The notes under the pieces are model-generated. The model searched no databases, had not been told where the DNA came from, and saw nothing but the letters and a program-made list of their open reading frames with translations. This document shows, one piece after another, positions 1-6,897 of a stretch of 7,015 bases of DNA. The stretch covers positions 1 to 7,015 of the forward strand of contig DLEF01000071.1 in assembly GCA_002481545.1 (NCBI GenBank). Reading direction: 5' to 3'. This stretch comes from Cyanobacteria bacterium UBA7753. GTDB taxonomy: Bacteria > Cyanobacteriota > Vampirovibrionia > Gastranaerophilales > Gastranaerophilaceae. Made by a program: the position numbers and the translations under genes. Each line of letters begins with the position of its first letter. Positions within the stretch are counted from its first letter, which is position 1.

Positions 1-1266
1 AGGTTCCAAAAGTATAATATTTCCCTTTCCAAAATAAACCAGTTTAAGGAGCTATGGGCAAAGCGGACCATTGATGATGGCAAACTTTATTTTTGCTATG
101 ACTCGACAAATACAAATTCTCAGGCAGAGGGAGTTTTTCTTGTCCAAAAGGGGCACGCAAAAGATGATCCATCTCTGAAGCAGGTGAACACTGACTACGT
201 TGTGCGCCAGAGAGACGGACTTCCTGTGACTTTCACTGCCTTTCCCGGATCTATTGTGGATATGGCTGAGGCAACGGAGATGCTCGGATTTTTTGATAAT
301 CTGATAGATAAGAGCAAGCATCTGTCAATTACCATGATCTGCGATCGCGGGTATATCTCTGAAGATAACGTGGTTCAGATGGATGATGCAGGGATCAATT
401 TTCTTCTGATGCTGAAACGCAGGGTGTCTGTTACAGAGAACCTGCTTGACAAGTATTCAGTCACTGTCCGTTCCTCAGCACATTATCTTCCTGACTCAGA
501 CCAGTATGGCATGACGGTAACCGGCCATCTTTTTAACGGCGACACCAGGACAAGGTACTTCCACATTATTTGGACATCAGATCTCGAAAAGGCGAACCGC
601 AAGCAGTTCTTCCAGGAACTGGCTGCAAAGGAAAAAAGGCTGAAGAAAATCATAGAGCGGAAGACGCAGCTGACCTATGACGAAATGTACTCTTACGCAG
701 ACTTTTTCGATATCACTGCGACAACAGCGGGCAATGTTCCGGTCAAGGTTAGAGGCCGCAAAAAAGCAGCCACTGAGTTAGAGGAAAAGCAGTCATATGT
801 TATCGATTCTGCAGTCAGAAACATAGAAAACATTGATTTCAGCACGAAAAAGCTCGGATTCCGGATTCTTGTATCGTCAGAAAAAATGGACATTTGTGAA
901 ACTATTGAGGCGTATTCCAAACGGGATTGCGTGGAAAAAGTCTTTATGGCACTTAAAAGCTTCTTAGGCATGGAGAAAATCGGAGTAGACAGCGAAGATT
1001 CCACCCATACCAAAATGCTAATCTGGTTTGTTGCGGCGATACTTCATTCGTTGGTTTTTAATCGCACTGCAGAACTAAGGGAAGAAGACAGAAAGAACTT
1101 TACTGTCCCTTCAATTATTGACTTGCTTGAGGAGATTTCTGCTGACAAGAACCTTAACACTGGAAAGTATAAAAGACGGTTCAGGCCTATAAAGAAGCAA
1201 AATTGCATTATGAAAAGTCTTGGGCTGACAATAGACAAAATTGACTCTTACATCAGCGAACTTTAG
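1..1266 (+). CDS. DDE transposase, IS1634-like (IS4 superfamily), 5' end outside window
   Basis: This enzyme would catalyse cut-and-paste movement of its insertion sequence. The frame is open from base 1 to the TAG at 1264-1266 (421 codons). A GTG at 184 is internal to the conserved core and is not the real start, so the N-terminus lies left of the window. The DDE triad is visible. The first Asp is in YDSTNTNS (codon at 100), followed by GHAKDDPSLKQV, which resembles the family's G-x-S-K-D-x-R-P-D-L-x-Q block. The second Asp is in CDRGY (codon at 343). The Glu (codon at 934) sits in an exact Y-(2)-R-(3)-E-(6)-K signature, YSKRDCVEKVFMALK. All catalytic residues are intact and no frameshift is seen, so the visible part could be active. 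Family members are usually about 500-600 aa, so roughly 100-170 residues are missing on the left. By eye it is less AT-rich than the operon beside it, which fits independent acquisition. Assignment to the superfamily is firm; the exact IS family is less sure. Confidence 0.9.
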   Translation, partial: RFQKYNISLSKINQFKELWAKRTIDDGKLYFCYDSTNTNSQAEGVFLVQKGHAKDDPSLKQVNTDYVVRQRDGLPVTFTAFPGSIVDMAEATEMLGFFDNLIDKSKHLSITMICDRGYISEDNVVQMDDAGINFLLMLKRRVSVTENLLDKYSVTVRSSAHYLPDSDQYGMTVTGHLFNGDTRTRYFHIIWTSDLEKANRKQFFQELAAKEKRLKKIIERKTQLTYDEMYSYADFFDITATTAGNVPVKVRGRKKAATELEEKQSYVIDSAVRNIENIDFSTKKLGFRILVSSEKMDICETIEAYSKRDCVEKVFMALKSFLGMEKIGVDSEDSTHTKMLIWFVAAILHSLVFNRTAELREEDRKNFTVPSIIDLLEEISADKNLNTGKYKRRFRPIKKQNCIMKSLGLTIDKIDSYISEL

Positions 1267-1280
1267 GTCAATTTTTGACC
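1266..1280. repeat. Small hairpin at the transposase stop codon
   Basis: GGTCAA (1266-1271) and TTGACC (1275-1280) form a perfect 6-bp inverted repeat around a TTT loop, starting on the last base of the TAG stop. No T-run follows, so it is not a standard terminator. It may be part of the IS end or chance. Confidence 0.35.
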
Positions 1281-1296
1281 AATAAAGGCGCTAGGG

Positions 1297-1334
1297 TGTA
1301 TTTTTGGGAAAAGTTAAGGATACCCTCAAATACA
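1297..1334 (+). repeat. Imperfect 12-bp inverted repeat downstream of transposase
   Basis: TGTATTTTTGGG (1297-1308) pairs with CCCTCAAATACA (1323-1334) at 10 of 12 positions: seven A/T-rich pairs, two mismatches and three G-C pairs, around a 14-nt loop. Position and shape fit either a transcript-ending or shielding hairpin, or the right end of the IS with its internal symmetry. No clean T-tract follows. Deciding needs the left end of the element, which is not in the window. Confidence 0.4.
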
Positions 1335-1360
1335 GTGCTTTAAACACAGCATTTTGTTTT

Positions 1361-1391
1361 AAAAATAGCCTTCTTAGTCATTTTTCAGGCT
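1361..1391 (-). terminator. Weak candidate terminator for the minus-strand operon
   Basis: Read on the minus strand, AGCCT (1391-1387) can pair with AGGCT (1371-1367) around a 15-nt loop, followed by ATTTTT (1366-1361). The short stem and large loop make this a poor intrinsic terminator, and it lies over 200 nt past the last stop codon. It is the best T-tract hairpin seen between the operon and the IS on this strand. Confidence 0.25.
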
Positions 1392-1601
1392 TTAATTGAC
1401 GCTTTCTACGGTGTTTGTCGTACTGATGTAATGTCTTATCCAACTTGAAAATTTAAGCATCTGAAGAATTGTAGTTTCAAAGTGATTATCCCATAATCTG
1501 ATTGCACCTGAATATTTGTCTCCACCATAGTTCTTTGAATTCCGCAAATTTATTTCTAATTTCTAACTGATACCCCGCCATTAGTAAACAGCTGAAATAC
1601 T

Positions 1602-2528
1602 TCATATATTATTAAAGTAATCAATAATCGCACCATCATAATGACCATTACACTGTTGTAAATTTAGACAATGATCAGATCTTATAAGGCAAGGCTGTAA
1701 TTTCATATCCGTTGTTAATCGCATAGCGGCTACACCTTCAACACATAGATGTTTTTGAGAACAGGATTCGCATATATTCATGTAACCAAATTTCCCTAGT
1801 TCATTTTTTTTCAAGTTGACGTTCAATCCATTTCCTAGCACGATATTGTCGGAATCTATGCTATACGGGTTGTGATGTATACTTTTGTGAATAACACCAA
1901 ATTTTTTATGCAACAACTCTTCAATTTCTTTCATGCTGTAATAATAGAGATTATTACCTTCTAAAGACGACAAGTTCAAGAAATTGAGAACGTCAATCCT
2001 TATATTCGAAAAACCTGATAACCAATCGATCAAATCATATAGATCATCTTCATTTACACCTTTTTTGATTACGTAATTTATTTTATTTATATACCCTCGC
2101 AATAACAACTGTTGCAGATTATTTCGCATACGATGCCAAGTTACGCTATTAGACTTAGTATTTTCCAAAAAAAATTGTTCGCCAAAACCATGTACAGATA
2201 TATTCAATCGTTTTAGACCATTTTCAATCAAAGTTTCGTAATGCGAAATTTTTGCTGTACCGTTGGAAACCATGGATAAATCAACATCTGGGAAATTACG
2301 AGATAAATTACTTACTAAAGCAACAATATCACCGTACATTACAGGTTCCCCGCCGATTAGTTTTACTTTTCTTATCCCCGCTCCAATACATGCGCTTATT
2401 ATCTTGTATAAAACAGTAGCAGGCATTTCGTTATATATTTTTTGACCTTCTTTATGACAACCCTCGCAATTAAGATTACAGGCATTTGTACATATAACGC
2501 GTAAATACCCAATATTATGCCTTCGCAT
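1602..2528 (-). CDS. MoaA-like radical SAM enzyme with C-terminal cysteine cluster
   Basis: This is a radical SAM enzyme that would cleave S-adenosylmethionine at a [4Fe-4S] cluster; its substrate is unknown. The CX3CX2C motif is CNLNCEGC (Cys17, Cys21, Cys24), preceded by LRVICTNA, close to the LR-x-S-x-T-D-x-C block of MoaA. The SAM-binding GGEP is at 59-62 and VSNGT at 87-91. The C-terminus has Cys253, Cys256, Cys262, Cys280, Cys287 and Cys293. The stretch AAMRLTTDMKLQPCLI strongly resembles the second-cluster region of MoaA (RLTADGKLRPCLF), so an auxiliary Fe-S cluster is likely. It is not a standard GTP 3',8-cyclase. The last cysteine spacing is CX17C rather than MoaA's CX13C, there are extra cysteines, the C-terminal Gly-Gly tail is absent, and no molybdopterin genes are nearby. 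The ATG directly follows the glycosyltransferase TAA with no gap, and AAGGTGG lies 8 nt upstream. It is the last gene of the operon. Confidence is high for the superfamily and low for function. Confidence 0.88.
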   Translation of the reverse strand: MRRHNIGYLRVICTNACNLNCEGCHKEGQKIYNEMPATVLYKIISACIGAGIRKVKLIGGEPVMYGDIVALVSNLSRNFPDVDLSMVSNGTAKISHYETLIENGLKRLNISVHGFGEQFFLENTKSNSVTWHRMRNNLQQLLLRGYINKINYVIKKGVNEDDLYDLIDWLSGFSNIRIDVLNFLNLSSLEGNNLYYYSMKEIEELLHKKFGVIHKSIHHNPYSIDSDNIVLGNGLNVNLKKNELGKFGYMNICESCSQKHLCVEGVAAMRLTTDMKLQPCLIRSDHCLNLQQCNGHYDGAIIDYFNNI

Positions 2529-3821
2529 TTATCTTTCCACCTTTTTAAATACGACTTTACCTTTCAGCAATTTTTCCAGCATAAACCAATTTGGTCCAAT
2601 TCCTTTTAATGCTATCGCCAATGGTAAAGTGAGCCAATCTCGTACACGAACTTCAATTCTGTCAGACAAAATCAAATGTGATATAATGGGAACTACATAT
2701 GAATAAACAACAATAATACCAATTAGAACAAGCGATAAAATTGTGTATTCGTTTATCACTGACAGAAACAAACTGATGATCATTGCCAAACTTGCAAATG
2801 CCCAACATATTTGACTCCAATATCCATCTAATAATTGGACAAAAGCCTTAGTTTTGAAGTGCGCATGTGACCATTTGTACGCTCCGTACAAATTCATGCA
2901 ACCGCCAAACCAACGCTTATGTTGATTTATGAGTTGACCTATTTCTTGAGGCACATCATCATTGCAAAATTCTTTAAGAGGAGAAATTTTTTTATTAGAC
3001 ATTCCTAACCTATAGCCTAACTGTATACCGTCCGTAATTTCAAACTCAGGAAATTTAAATTTTTGATACGTTTCTAATCTTAAAAATTCACCATGTCCAA
3101 TCAGATAAATATTTTCGTTAAATAATTCATCTTTACTTGTTTTAGCATATTTTATCCATGACGGCAATTCCCGTATTACAGTCCAAGTTGTCTGATAGAG
3201 CGCATTGGCAACCAATATGGGGTTTTTACCTTCGAAGGCCATACGATTAGCAGCCCTAACAAAATGCACAGGCTGTTGACAGGCAACTATATTTTCGTTT
3301 TTTGAAAAAATTCGATTTACCTCTTGTAATGTCTCTGCCGATGGAAGGGAATCCGCATCATATACTCCTATATAATCTAGATTTTTTAAGGGATATTTGT
3401 CTTTAAAGTATTCCACAGCGTAATTTAATTGAGTTGCTCTGTCACCCTGCAATTCATCTGCCTCGCAGAAAAAAATATCTTGAATATTCTTATCCTCAAA
3501 TGATTGTTCAGAAATCCATTTTTCGACAACTTCTCGCGTGCTAAGTACATTTTCTTGCTTTTTTTCTCTGGTCGTTCCCGCTATTGCAATATAAAGTTCT
3601 ATGTCTTTTAAATTCATAGACAAAAAGTGCAACAAAGTATTACCTATTACCGATTGTTCCCTAATAACCGGAATTAAAATCAACATTGAACACGAACTGC
3701 CTACAGTATTGGTAACTTTTTGTCTGAGATAAGCATGCACGACAGCTATATTAAAAAAATATTTCAGCAATTTTAACATTGCAAAAGAGCAAATGACTAC
3801 TACAAAAATCAGGGCCATCAT
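2529..3821 (-). CDS. Membrane-anchored GT2 family glycosyltransferase
   Basis: This predicted inner-membrane enzyme would transfer a sugar from a nucleotide-sugar on the cytoplasmic face. From the preferred start it has 430 residues. A hydrophobic segment is at about 2-24 and the GT-A catalytic domain runs to about 310. At least two membrane segments follow near 337-355 and 361-386. Catalytic signatures are the DAD motif of VYDADSLP (155-157), GHGEFLR (242-248), TDG at 263-265 where family members usually have an ED acid, and QHKRW (300-304), the QxxRW motif of processive synthases such as NodC, hyaluronan and cellulose synthases. Start choice: an in-frame ATG at 3875 would add 18 polar residues but has no ribosome binding site. 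The ATG at 3821 overlaps the upstream TGA as ATGATGG, has GAGG just upstream, and places the hydrophobic segment at the N-terminus; the adjacent ATG at 3818 is equally possible. This gene sits between two radical SAM genes. Product and acceptor are unknown. Confidence 0.88.
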   Translation of the reverse strand: MMALIFVVVICSFAMLKLLKYFFNIAVVHAYLRQKVTNTVGSSCSMLILIPVIREQSVIGNTLLHFLSMNLKDIELYIAIAGTTREKKQENVLSTREVVEKWISEQSFEDKNIQDIFFCEADELQGDRATQLNYAVEYFKDKYPLKNLDYIGVYDADSLPSAETLQEVNRIFSKNENIVACQQPVHFVRAANRMAFEGKNPILVANALYQTTWTVIRELPSWIKYAKTSKDELFNENIYLIGHGEFLRLETYQKFKFPEFEITDGIQLGYRLGMSNKKISPLKEFCNDDVPQEIGQLINQHKRWFGGCMNLYGAYKWSHAHFKTKAFVQLLDGYWSQICWAFASLAMIISLFLSVINEYTILSLVLIGIIVVYSYVVPIISHLILSDRIEVRVRDWLTLPLAIALKGIGPNWFMLEKLLKGKVVFKKVER

Positions 3822-4942
3822 AAAACCTCGCTTGTCATATAATTTTTTATTTCTATTTTGTCGGTTACACTCCATTTTTGTTTTGCGGCGTATTCCCTAA
3901 ACAATAAATTACATGAATCGCACATAATGCGAACCTTATGTAGTTCTTCTTTAATATCATCAAAAGTAAGGTTCGGTTTGTATATATCAATTCTACCGTC
4001 AACATCGTTTAGATGGGTTCCGAAAGTAGCATTAAAATATCGTATGTATGCTATTATATAACAAACATAAAGTGCTCCGTCATAAAGATTAGGACAGGCA
4101 CAATGGTGTTCATTTATAAACCTTGCGTGACCTGTCCTTTCATCCAACGGACAAAAAAATTCTGTGATAGGTCTAGTGCAGGTTACTGTTATCCCTTGTG
4201 ACAAAAGCAGATCAACAATCTTATCAATTTTGTTAAACATCGGAGGATAAACTGATATGTCAACTCCTATGTTATATTTTTTCAGTGCACTCATTAATGC
4301 ATCGTTTGCATTTTGAAGTAGAATTCCATTAGTAGCTATATTTATTTCCGCCAAAGGATAAATTTCTCTAGTCATCTTTAGATAACTGACAAGTTCTGGA
4401 TTTAACAGAGGTTCGCCGCCAAGTATCCTGATAGTATCTATATATGGAACAATAGATTTTAGCTTTGTAAAATCCCTCTTTACATAATCAAATATAGGGA
4501 ATTTATTTTGTTTAACTAATGGTGCAAAATGAAGGCAGCCCTTACAGTTCAAGTTACAATTATCAGCAACATGATATTCTATATATGGTATACGATGATA
4601 ATTTTGAAATCTATATAATCTATTGGTATTACCTGTAATCATAAATTCATTTGAAGCGATTAAAATATCATTTATTGCAACTTCCATATTTAGCAATATT
4701 TTTACTTTCGCCTTTAAAGTTTCAATGCGAGGCGTATCGCAAATGATAAATGCGTCTATTAATCTTTTTTTATAAAGATCAACAGCACGATAGAGCGAAT
4801 TTACAGTTATATTTAAGAATTCACTGTTATCATATCCGCACAAGGTGCTGTTTGTATAAAGCCCATCTATTCTAATATCCTCCATATTCGCAAAAGCAGG
4901 ATATAATCTTTCCGCATTAGCAAACTCCAATAGAACCTTCAT
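3818..4942 (-). CDS. Radical SAM enzyme with N-terminal Rossmann-like domain
   Basis: Residues 1 to about 115 form a separate domain of alternating strands and helices (for example LIDAFIICDT at 61-70) without an Fe-S motif; I do not recognise its ligand. The radical SAM core follows with CNLNCKGC (Cys129, Cys133, Cys136), then LHFAPLV, GGEP at 175-178 and IATNG at 202-206. The C-terminal part has Cys281, Cys283, Cys294, then Cys341 and Cys344 (CDSC), suggesting at least one SPASM/twitch-like auxiliary cluster. The CNLNCKGC-x-HFAPL block and the later pattern of cysteines around NLYDGALYVC and YFNATFG recall radical SAM proteins found in surface-polysaccharide and secondary-metabolite loci; this is recollection of the family, not a search. 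The ATG follows the kinase stop by 18 nt, with GAGAGG about 9 nt upstream. Its TGA overlaps the glycosyltransferase start, so the two are probably translationally coupled. Substrate unknown. Confidence 0.87.
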   Translation of the reverse strand: MKVLLEFANAERLYPAFANMEDIRIDGLYTNSTLCGYDNSEFLNITVNSLYRAVDLYKKRLIDAFIICDTPRIETLKAKVKILLNMEVAINDILIASNEFMITGNTNRLYRFQNYHRIPYIEYHVADNCNLNCKGCLHFAPLVKQNKFPIFDYVKRDFTKLKSIVPYIDTIRILGGEPLLNPELVSYLKMTREIYPLAEINIATNGILLQNANDALMSALKKYNIGVDISVYPPMFNKIDKIVDLLLSQGITVTCTRPITEFFCPLDERTGHARFINEHHCACPNLYDGALYVCYIIAYIRYFNATFGTHLNDVDGRIDIYKPNLTFDDIKEELHKVRIMCDSCNLLFREYAAKQKWSVTDKIEIKNYMTSEVL

Positions 4943-4960
4943 TTAAGGTATCCTCTCATA

Positions 4961-5515
4961 CTATATTTTTGACATAGTAAATCGAAGTTCATCGTAAATT
5001 TCTCCGATATTCTTGTCTTTTGTATCGATTTTTTTTACCCCAGGATATTGAGTCCAATAGTCAACATATCTATTGTATTCATATTCATACCATGAGCGTG
5101 TTTCGGTCATATCACGTCCATTATCTTTTTCACACCTATCACATAAAGTTTGATAGTCTGCATCCAAATAAATAACACAATCGACTTTTATATTATTACT
5201 CTCATTGAATAACCTATCATATTCTTTGGTTAAATTTTCGTACTTGTAGAAATGAAAATAGTAAGATGATTCCTCTATTGAACGTACTACAATCCCGTCA
5301 TGTCTGCTTTGTTTTATAACATTATTGTTTTCGTTGATAAATTTTAAATACCAAGATTCATATTTGAGAAAATCTTCTTTAATTTTTAAATCAAAGTTAT
5401 CTCGTGGCAATTCAAAACCGTCAAAAACTATAAGTTCACCTTTAGCCTTAGCAAAATTAAACAGCGTAGATTTGCCCACACCATGAGGCCCAACTATAAG
5501 CGCAATCTTCCCCAT
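4961..5515 (-). CDS. P-loop kinase resembling deoxynucleoside/nucleotide kinases
   Basis: This small soluble ATP-binding protein (184 aa) probably phosphorylates a small molecule. Walker A is GPHGVGKST at 9-17, directly after the first beta strand (KIALIV). Residues 76-84 (VVRSIEESS) resemble the DRS/ED region of deoxynucleoside kinases. VIYLDADYQTLCDRC at 114-128 matches the strand and helix leading to their LID, followed by an Arg-rich lid-like stretch (Arg127, Arg134, Arg140). Length is a little under the usual 200-220 aa of the dNK and thymidylate kinase families, but no part looks lost. The ATG is 3 nt after the stop of the B12-type radical SAM gene, with AAGG 8 nt upstream inside that gene. 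A nucleoside or nucleotide is the most natural substrate by homology. A sugar or other alcohol is possible, and the small P-loop folds are hard to separate by eye. Confidence 0.8.
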   Translation of the reverse strand: MGKIALIVGPHGVGKSTLFNFAKAKGELIVFDGFELPRDNFDLKIKEDFLKYESWYLKFINENNNVIKQSRHDGIVVRSIEESSYYFHFYKYENLTKEYDRLFNESNNIKVDCVIYLDADYQTLCDRCEKDNGRDMTETRSWYEYEYNRYVDYWTQYPGVKKIDTKDKNIGEIYDELRFTMSKI

Positions 5516-5518
5516 AAT

Positions 5519-6829
5519 TCATACCTTAATCCTATTACTCCTAATCCTTAAATTTATTTCATGCTCTTTCTCAATCATATACTGTAAATTTTTTCCTTTC
5601 GTCAAAGCCAACGCCACGTTTGAAGTAATTGGATGACAAAGATCCAAATTTTGAGCATAATACTCCGCTAAAGGACTTCCGGGAAATATAGCCATACACT
5701 GAAAAGCACTAAACTCCGTTGGTAGATTTAACGCAAAGTTTATATCATATTCAATTTCGTCTTCCGTTTGCTCCGGGAATCCAAACATAAATAGTGCTCC
5801 AGTTTTTATACCTATTTCTTTGCAATCATTGTAAAATGAAAGAACAGATTCTTCTTTGAGTTTTTTATTAATCCACTTGTTCCACTTTGGTGTCATGGTT
5901 TCTATGCCACACCAAATTCCTCGACAACCCGCTGCATACATAAGTTCCAATGTCTCTCTTGACAGTTCTGCCCGACTCTCACATTCCCATGGCAATTTAC
6001 CATCAAACTCATCTATCATTTTTTTGCAGAAAATACGCAAATAGTTCTTATCGGCAGTAAAGTTATCCTCGCGAAAACTGATAGACTTGGCACAATATTT
6101 ATCAACAAGTTCGTGAATTTCAAGTATTACTTTGGCTATGCTTCTATGGCGATAAAGCTTGAAATAATTCGGTTTGCTACAAAATTTACAAAAAAATGGA
6201 CAGCCTCGACTGCTAAACAAAGAATAACACGGCATTTCGTTTAACAATGCGCCTCGGTTGCTATACAAATTTAATTCCATTAAACTTCGATCAAGGATTG
6301 GTTGGTCAATATCAGAGAGTATGCTAATCCCGTTAGCTGAGTTTTTTCCATTATGCCAAATTCCAGGTACTGATATGTTTTGCAATCCATTTATACCTGA
6401 TTTTTCAAGAACAGATAACGCCAAGTCAAATATTTCTTCACCTTCACCGCTTAACAAAAAGTCAAAAACATGCTCCATTGCAACTTGATTTGCGCATAAC
6501 GTCACATGTATTCCGCCAGCAAAGCATAAGCAACCTATATCAGCCTTCAATTTCCTGGCGCAAGAAATCGATGTTTCTATATTGAGGGACGTGCATGAGA
6601 ATCCAATTATGTCCGGCGAGAAATTCTTTATCTCCCAAACCAATTGGTCGAGAGTGTAATGATGGAGGAATTGATCAAAAATTTTTACTGAGTGACCTTT
6701 GTTCTTCGCTATAGTACCAATCGAACATAATCCCAATGGTGGATTTGATTCAAATAAAGAAAAAACGCCTGCTTCATAGTTGGTGAACACTTCATCAATA
6801 TGACAAAATACTAACGCTATTTTGAACAT
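5519..6829 (-). CDS. Cobalamin-binding-domain (class B-type) radical SAM enzyme
   Basis: First gene of the operon. The N-terminal part (about 1-150) has the Rossmann layout of a B12-binding domain: NPPLGLCSIGTIAKNKGHSV at 29-48, PDIIGFSCTS at 72-81, CFAGGIHVT at 102-110 and LLSGEGEE at 125-132. It lacks the DxHxxG signature, as is usual in this radical SAM class, where cobalamin binds base-off without a His ligand. The radical SAM core has SSRGCPFFCKFC (Cys210, Cys214, Cys217), then FREDNFTADKNYL, WCGIET and LFMFGFPEQTEDEI, all typical of the BchE/class B methylase-like group. Such enzymes methylate unactivated carbons or phosphorus, or rearrange and cyclise carbon skeletons (OxsB, BchE). Which applies here cannot be told. 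The ATG has a strong AAGGAG 6 nt upstream. Length (436 aa) is complete for the class. Superfamily is secure; cobalamin use is inferred from domain layout. Confidence 0.9.
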   Translation of the reverse strand: MFKIALVFCHIDEVFTNYEAGVFSLFESNPPLGLCSIGTIAKNKGHSVKIFDQFLHHYTLDQLVWEIKNFSPDIIGFSCTSLNIETSISCARKLKADIGCLCFAGGIHVTLCANQVAMEHVFDFLLSGEGEEIFDLALSVLEKSGINGLQNISVPGIWHNGKNSANGISILSDIDQPILDRSLMELNLYSNRGALLNEMPCYSLFSSRGCPFFCKFCSKPNYFKLYRHRSIAKVILEIHELVDKYCAKSISFREDNFTADKNYLRIFCKKMIDEFDGKLPWECESRAELSRETLELMYAAGCRGIWCGIETMTPKWNKWINKKLKEESVLSFYNDCKEIGIKTGALFMFGFPEQTEDEIEYDINFALNLPTEFSAFQCMAIFPGSPLAEYYAQNLDLCHPITSNVALALTKGKNLQYMIEKEHEINLRIRSNRIKV

Positions 6830-6835
6830 TTAGGA

Positions 6836-6841
6836 CTCCTT
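6836..6841 (-). promoter_or_regulatory. Ribosome binding site of the first operon gene
   Basis: AAGGAG on the minus strand lies 6 nt before the ATG at 6829. It is the strongest Shine-Dalgarno in the operon and fixes the start of the B12-type radical SAM gene. Confidence 0.8.
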
Positions 6842-6897
6842 TAAATCGAATTAAACCTAAATCGTAACTTTTATGACTCAATTCATATACCTAATCG
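6838..6897 (-). repeat. Three CGATT-type direct repeats in the operon leader
   Basis: On the minus strand, CGATTAGG (6897-6890), CGATTTAGG (6864-6856) and CGATTTAAAGG (6848-6838) occur in the same orientation, offset by 33 and 16 nt. The last copy runs into the Shine-Dalgarno. They could be a regulator or RNA-binding site array in the 5' leader. The DNA here is very AT-rich, so chance is a serious alternative. Confidence 0.3.

Larger units (their letters stand above)
1..1334 (+). mobile_element. Right part of an IS1634-like insertion sequence; right boundary uncertain
   Basis: The element is inferred from the transposase, which is its only gene here. The left terminus is outside the window, so terminal inverted repeats and target duplication cannot be compared. 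The right end is set provisionally after the imperfect inverted repeat at 1297-1334, the last structured sequence past the transposase stop. The true end could lie anywhere from about 1290 to 1400. The element points towards the 3' end of the minus-strand operon, so insertion did not interrupt any operon gene visible here. Confidence 0.5.
1267..1601. other. Non-coding gap between the IS transposase and the operon 3' end
   Basis: I find no convincing gene in these 335 bases on either strand. The stretch is AT-rich and lies between two convergent genes. It contains the hairpins at 1266-1280 and 1297-1334, a weak terminator-like structure at 1361-1391, and a perfect 6-bp palindrome GATTAT-CCC-ATAATC at 1484-1498 without a T-run. 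No remnant of a further radical SAM or glycosyltransferase gene was recognised. The original downstream neighbour of the operon may have been displaced by the IS. Confidence 0.6.

Noticed and set aside
52..321. Minus-strand open frame of 89 codons at the left edge
   Set aside because: It overlaps the transposase segment carrying the first catalytic Asp and has no coding signature.
693..1238. Minus-strand open frames of 106 and 64 codons inside the transposase
   Set aside because: They lie antisense to an intact DDE transposase, have no ribosome binding site context and show no recognisable motif.
1267..1601. CRISPR array, tRNA or other structured RNA in the gap
   Set aside because: No regularly spaced repeats and no cloverleaf-like or otherwise recognisable RNA structure are present; only short isolated hairpins are seen.
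1602..2528. Calling this gene moaA (GTP 3',8-cyclase)
   Set aside because: The cysteine spacing differs, the C-terminal Gly-Gly is absent and there are no molybdenum cofactor genes nearby; only the superfamily resemblance is supported.
3858..4201. Plus-strand open frames of 62-67 codons opposite the second radical SAM gene
   Set aside because: They are antisense to a gene with clear motifs, with low-complexity composition and no recognisable protein features.
5856..6488. Plus-strand open frames of 62 and 76 codons opposite the B12-type radical SAM gene
   Set aside because: They are antisense shadows of a well-supported coding region.
1602..6829. RiPP (modified peptide) cluster with a precursor gene inside the operon
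   Set aside because: Junctions are too short to hold a precursor, and none was seen in 6830-7009 or 1267-1601. A precursor in the divergent gene or beyond the window cannot be excluded.
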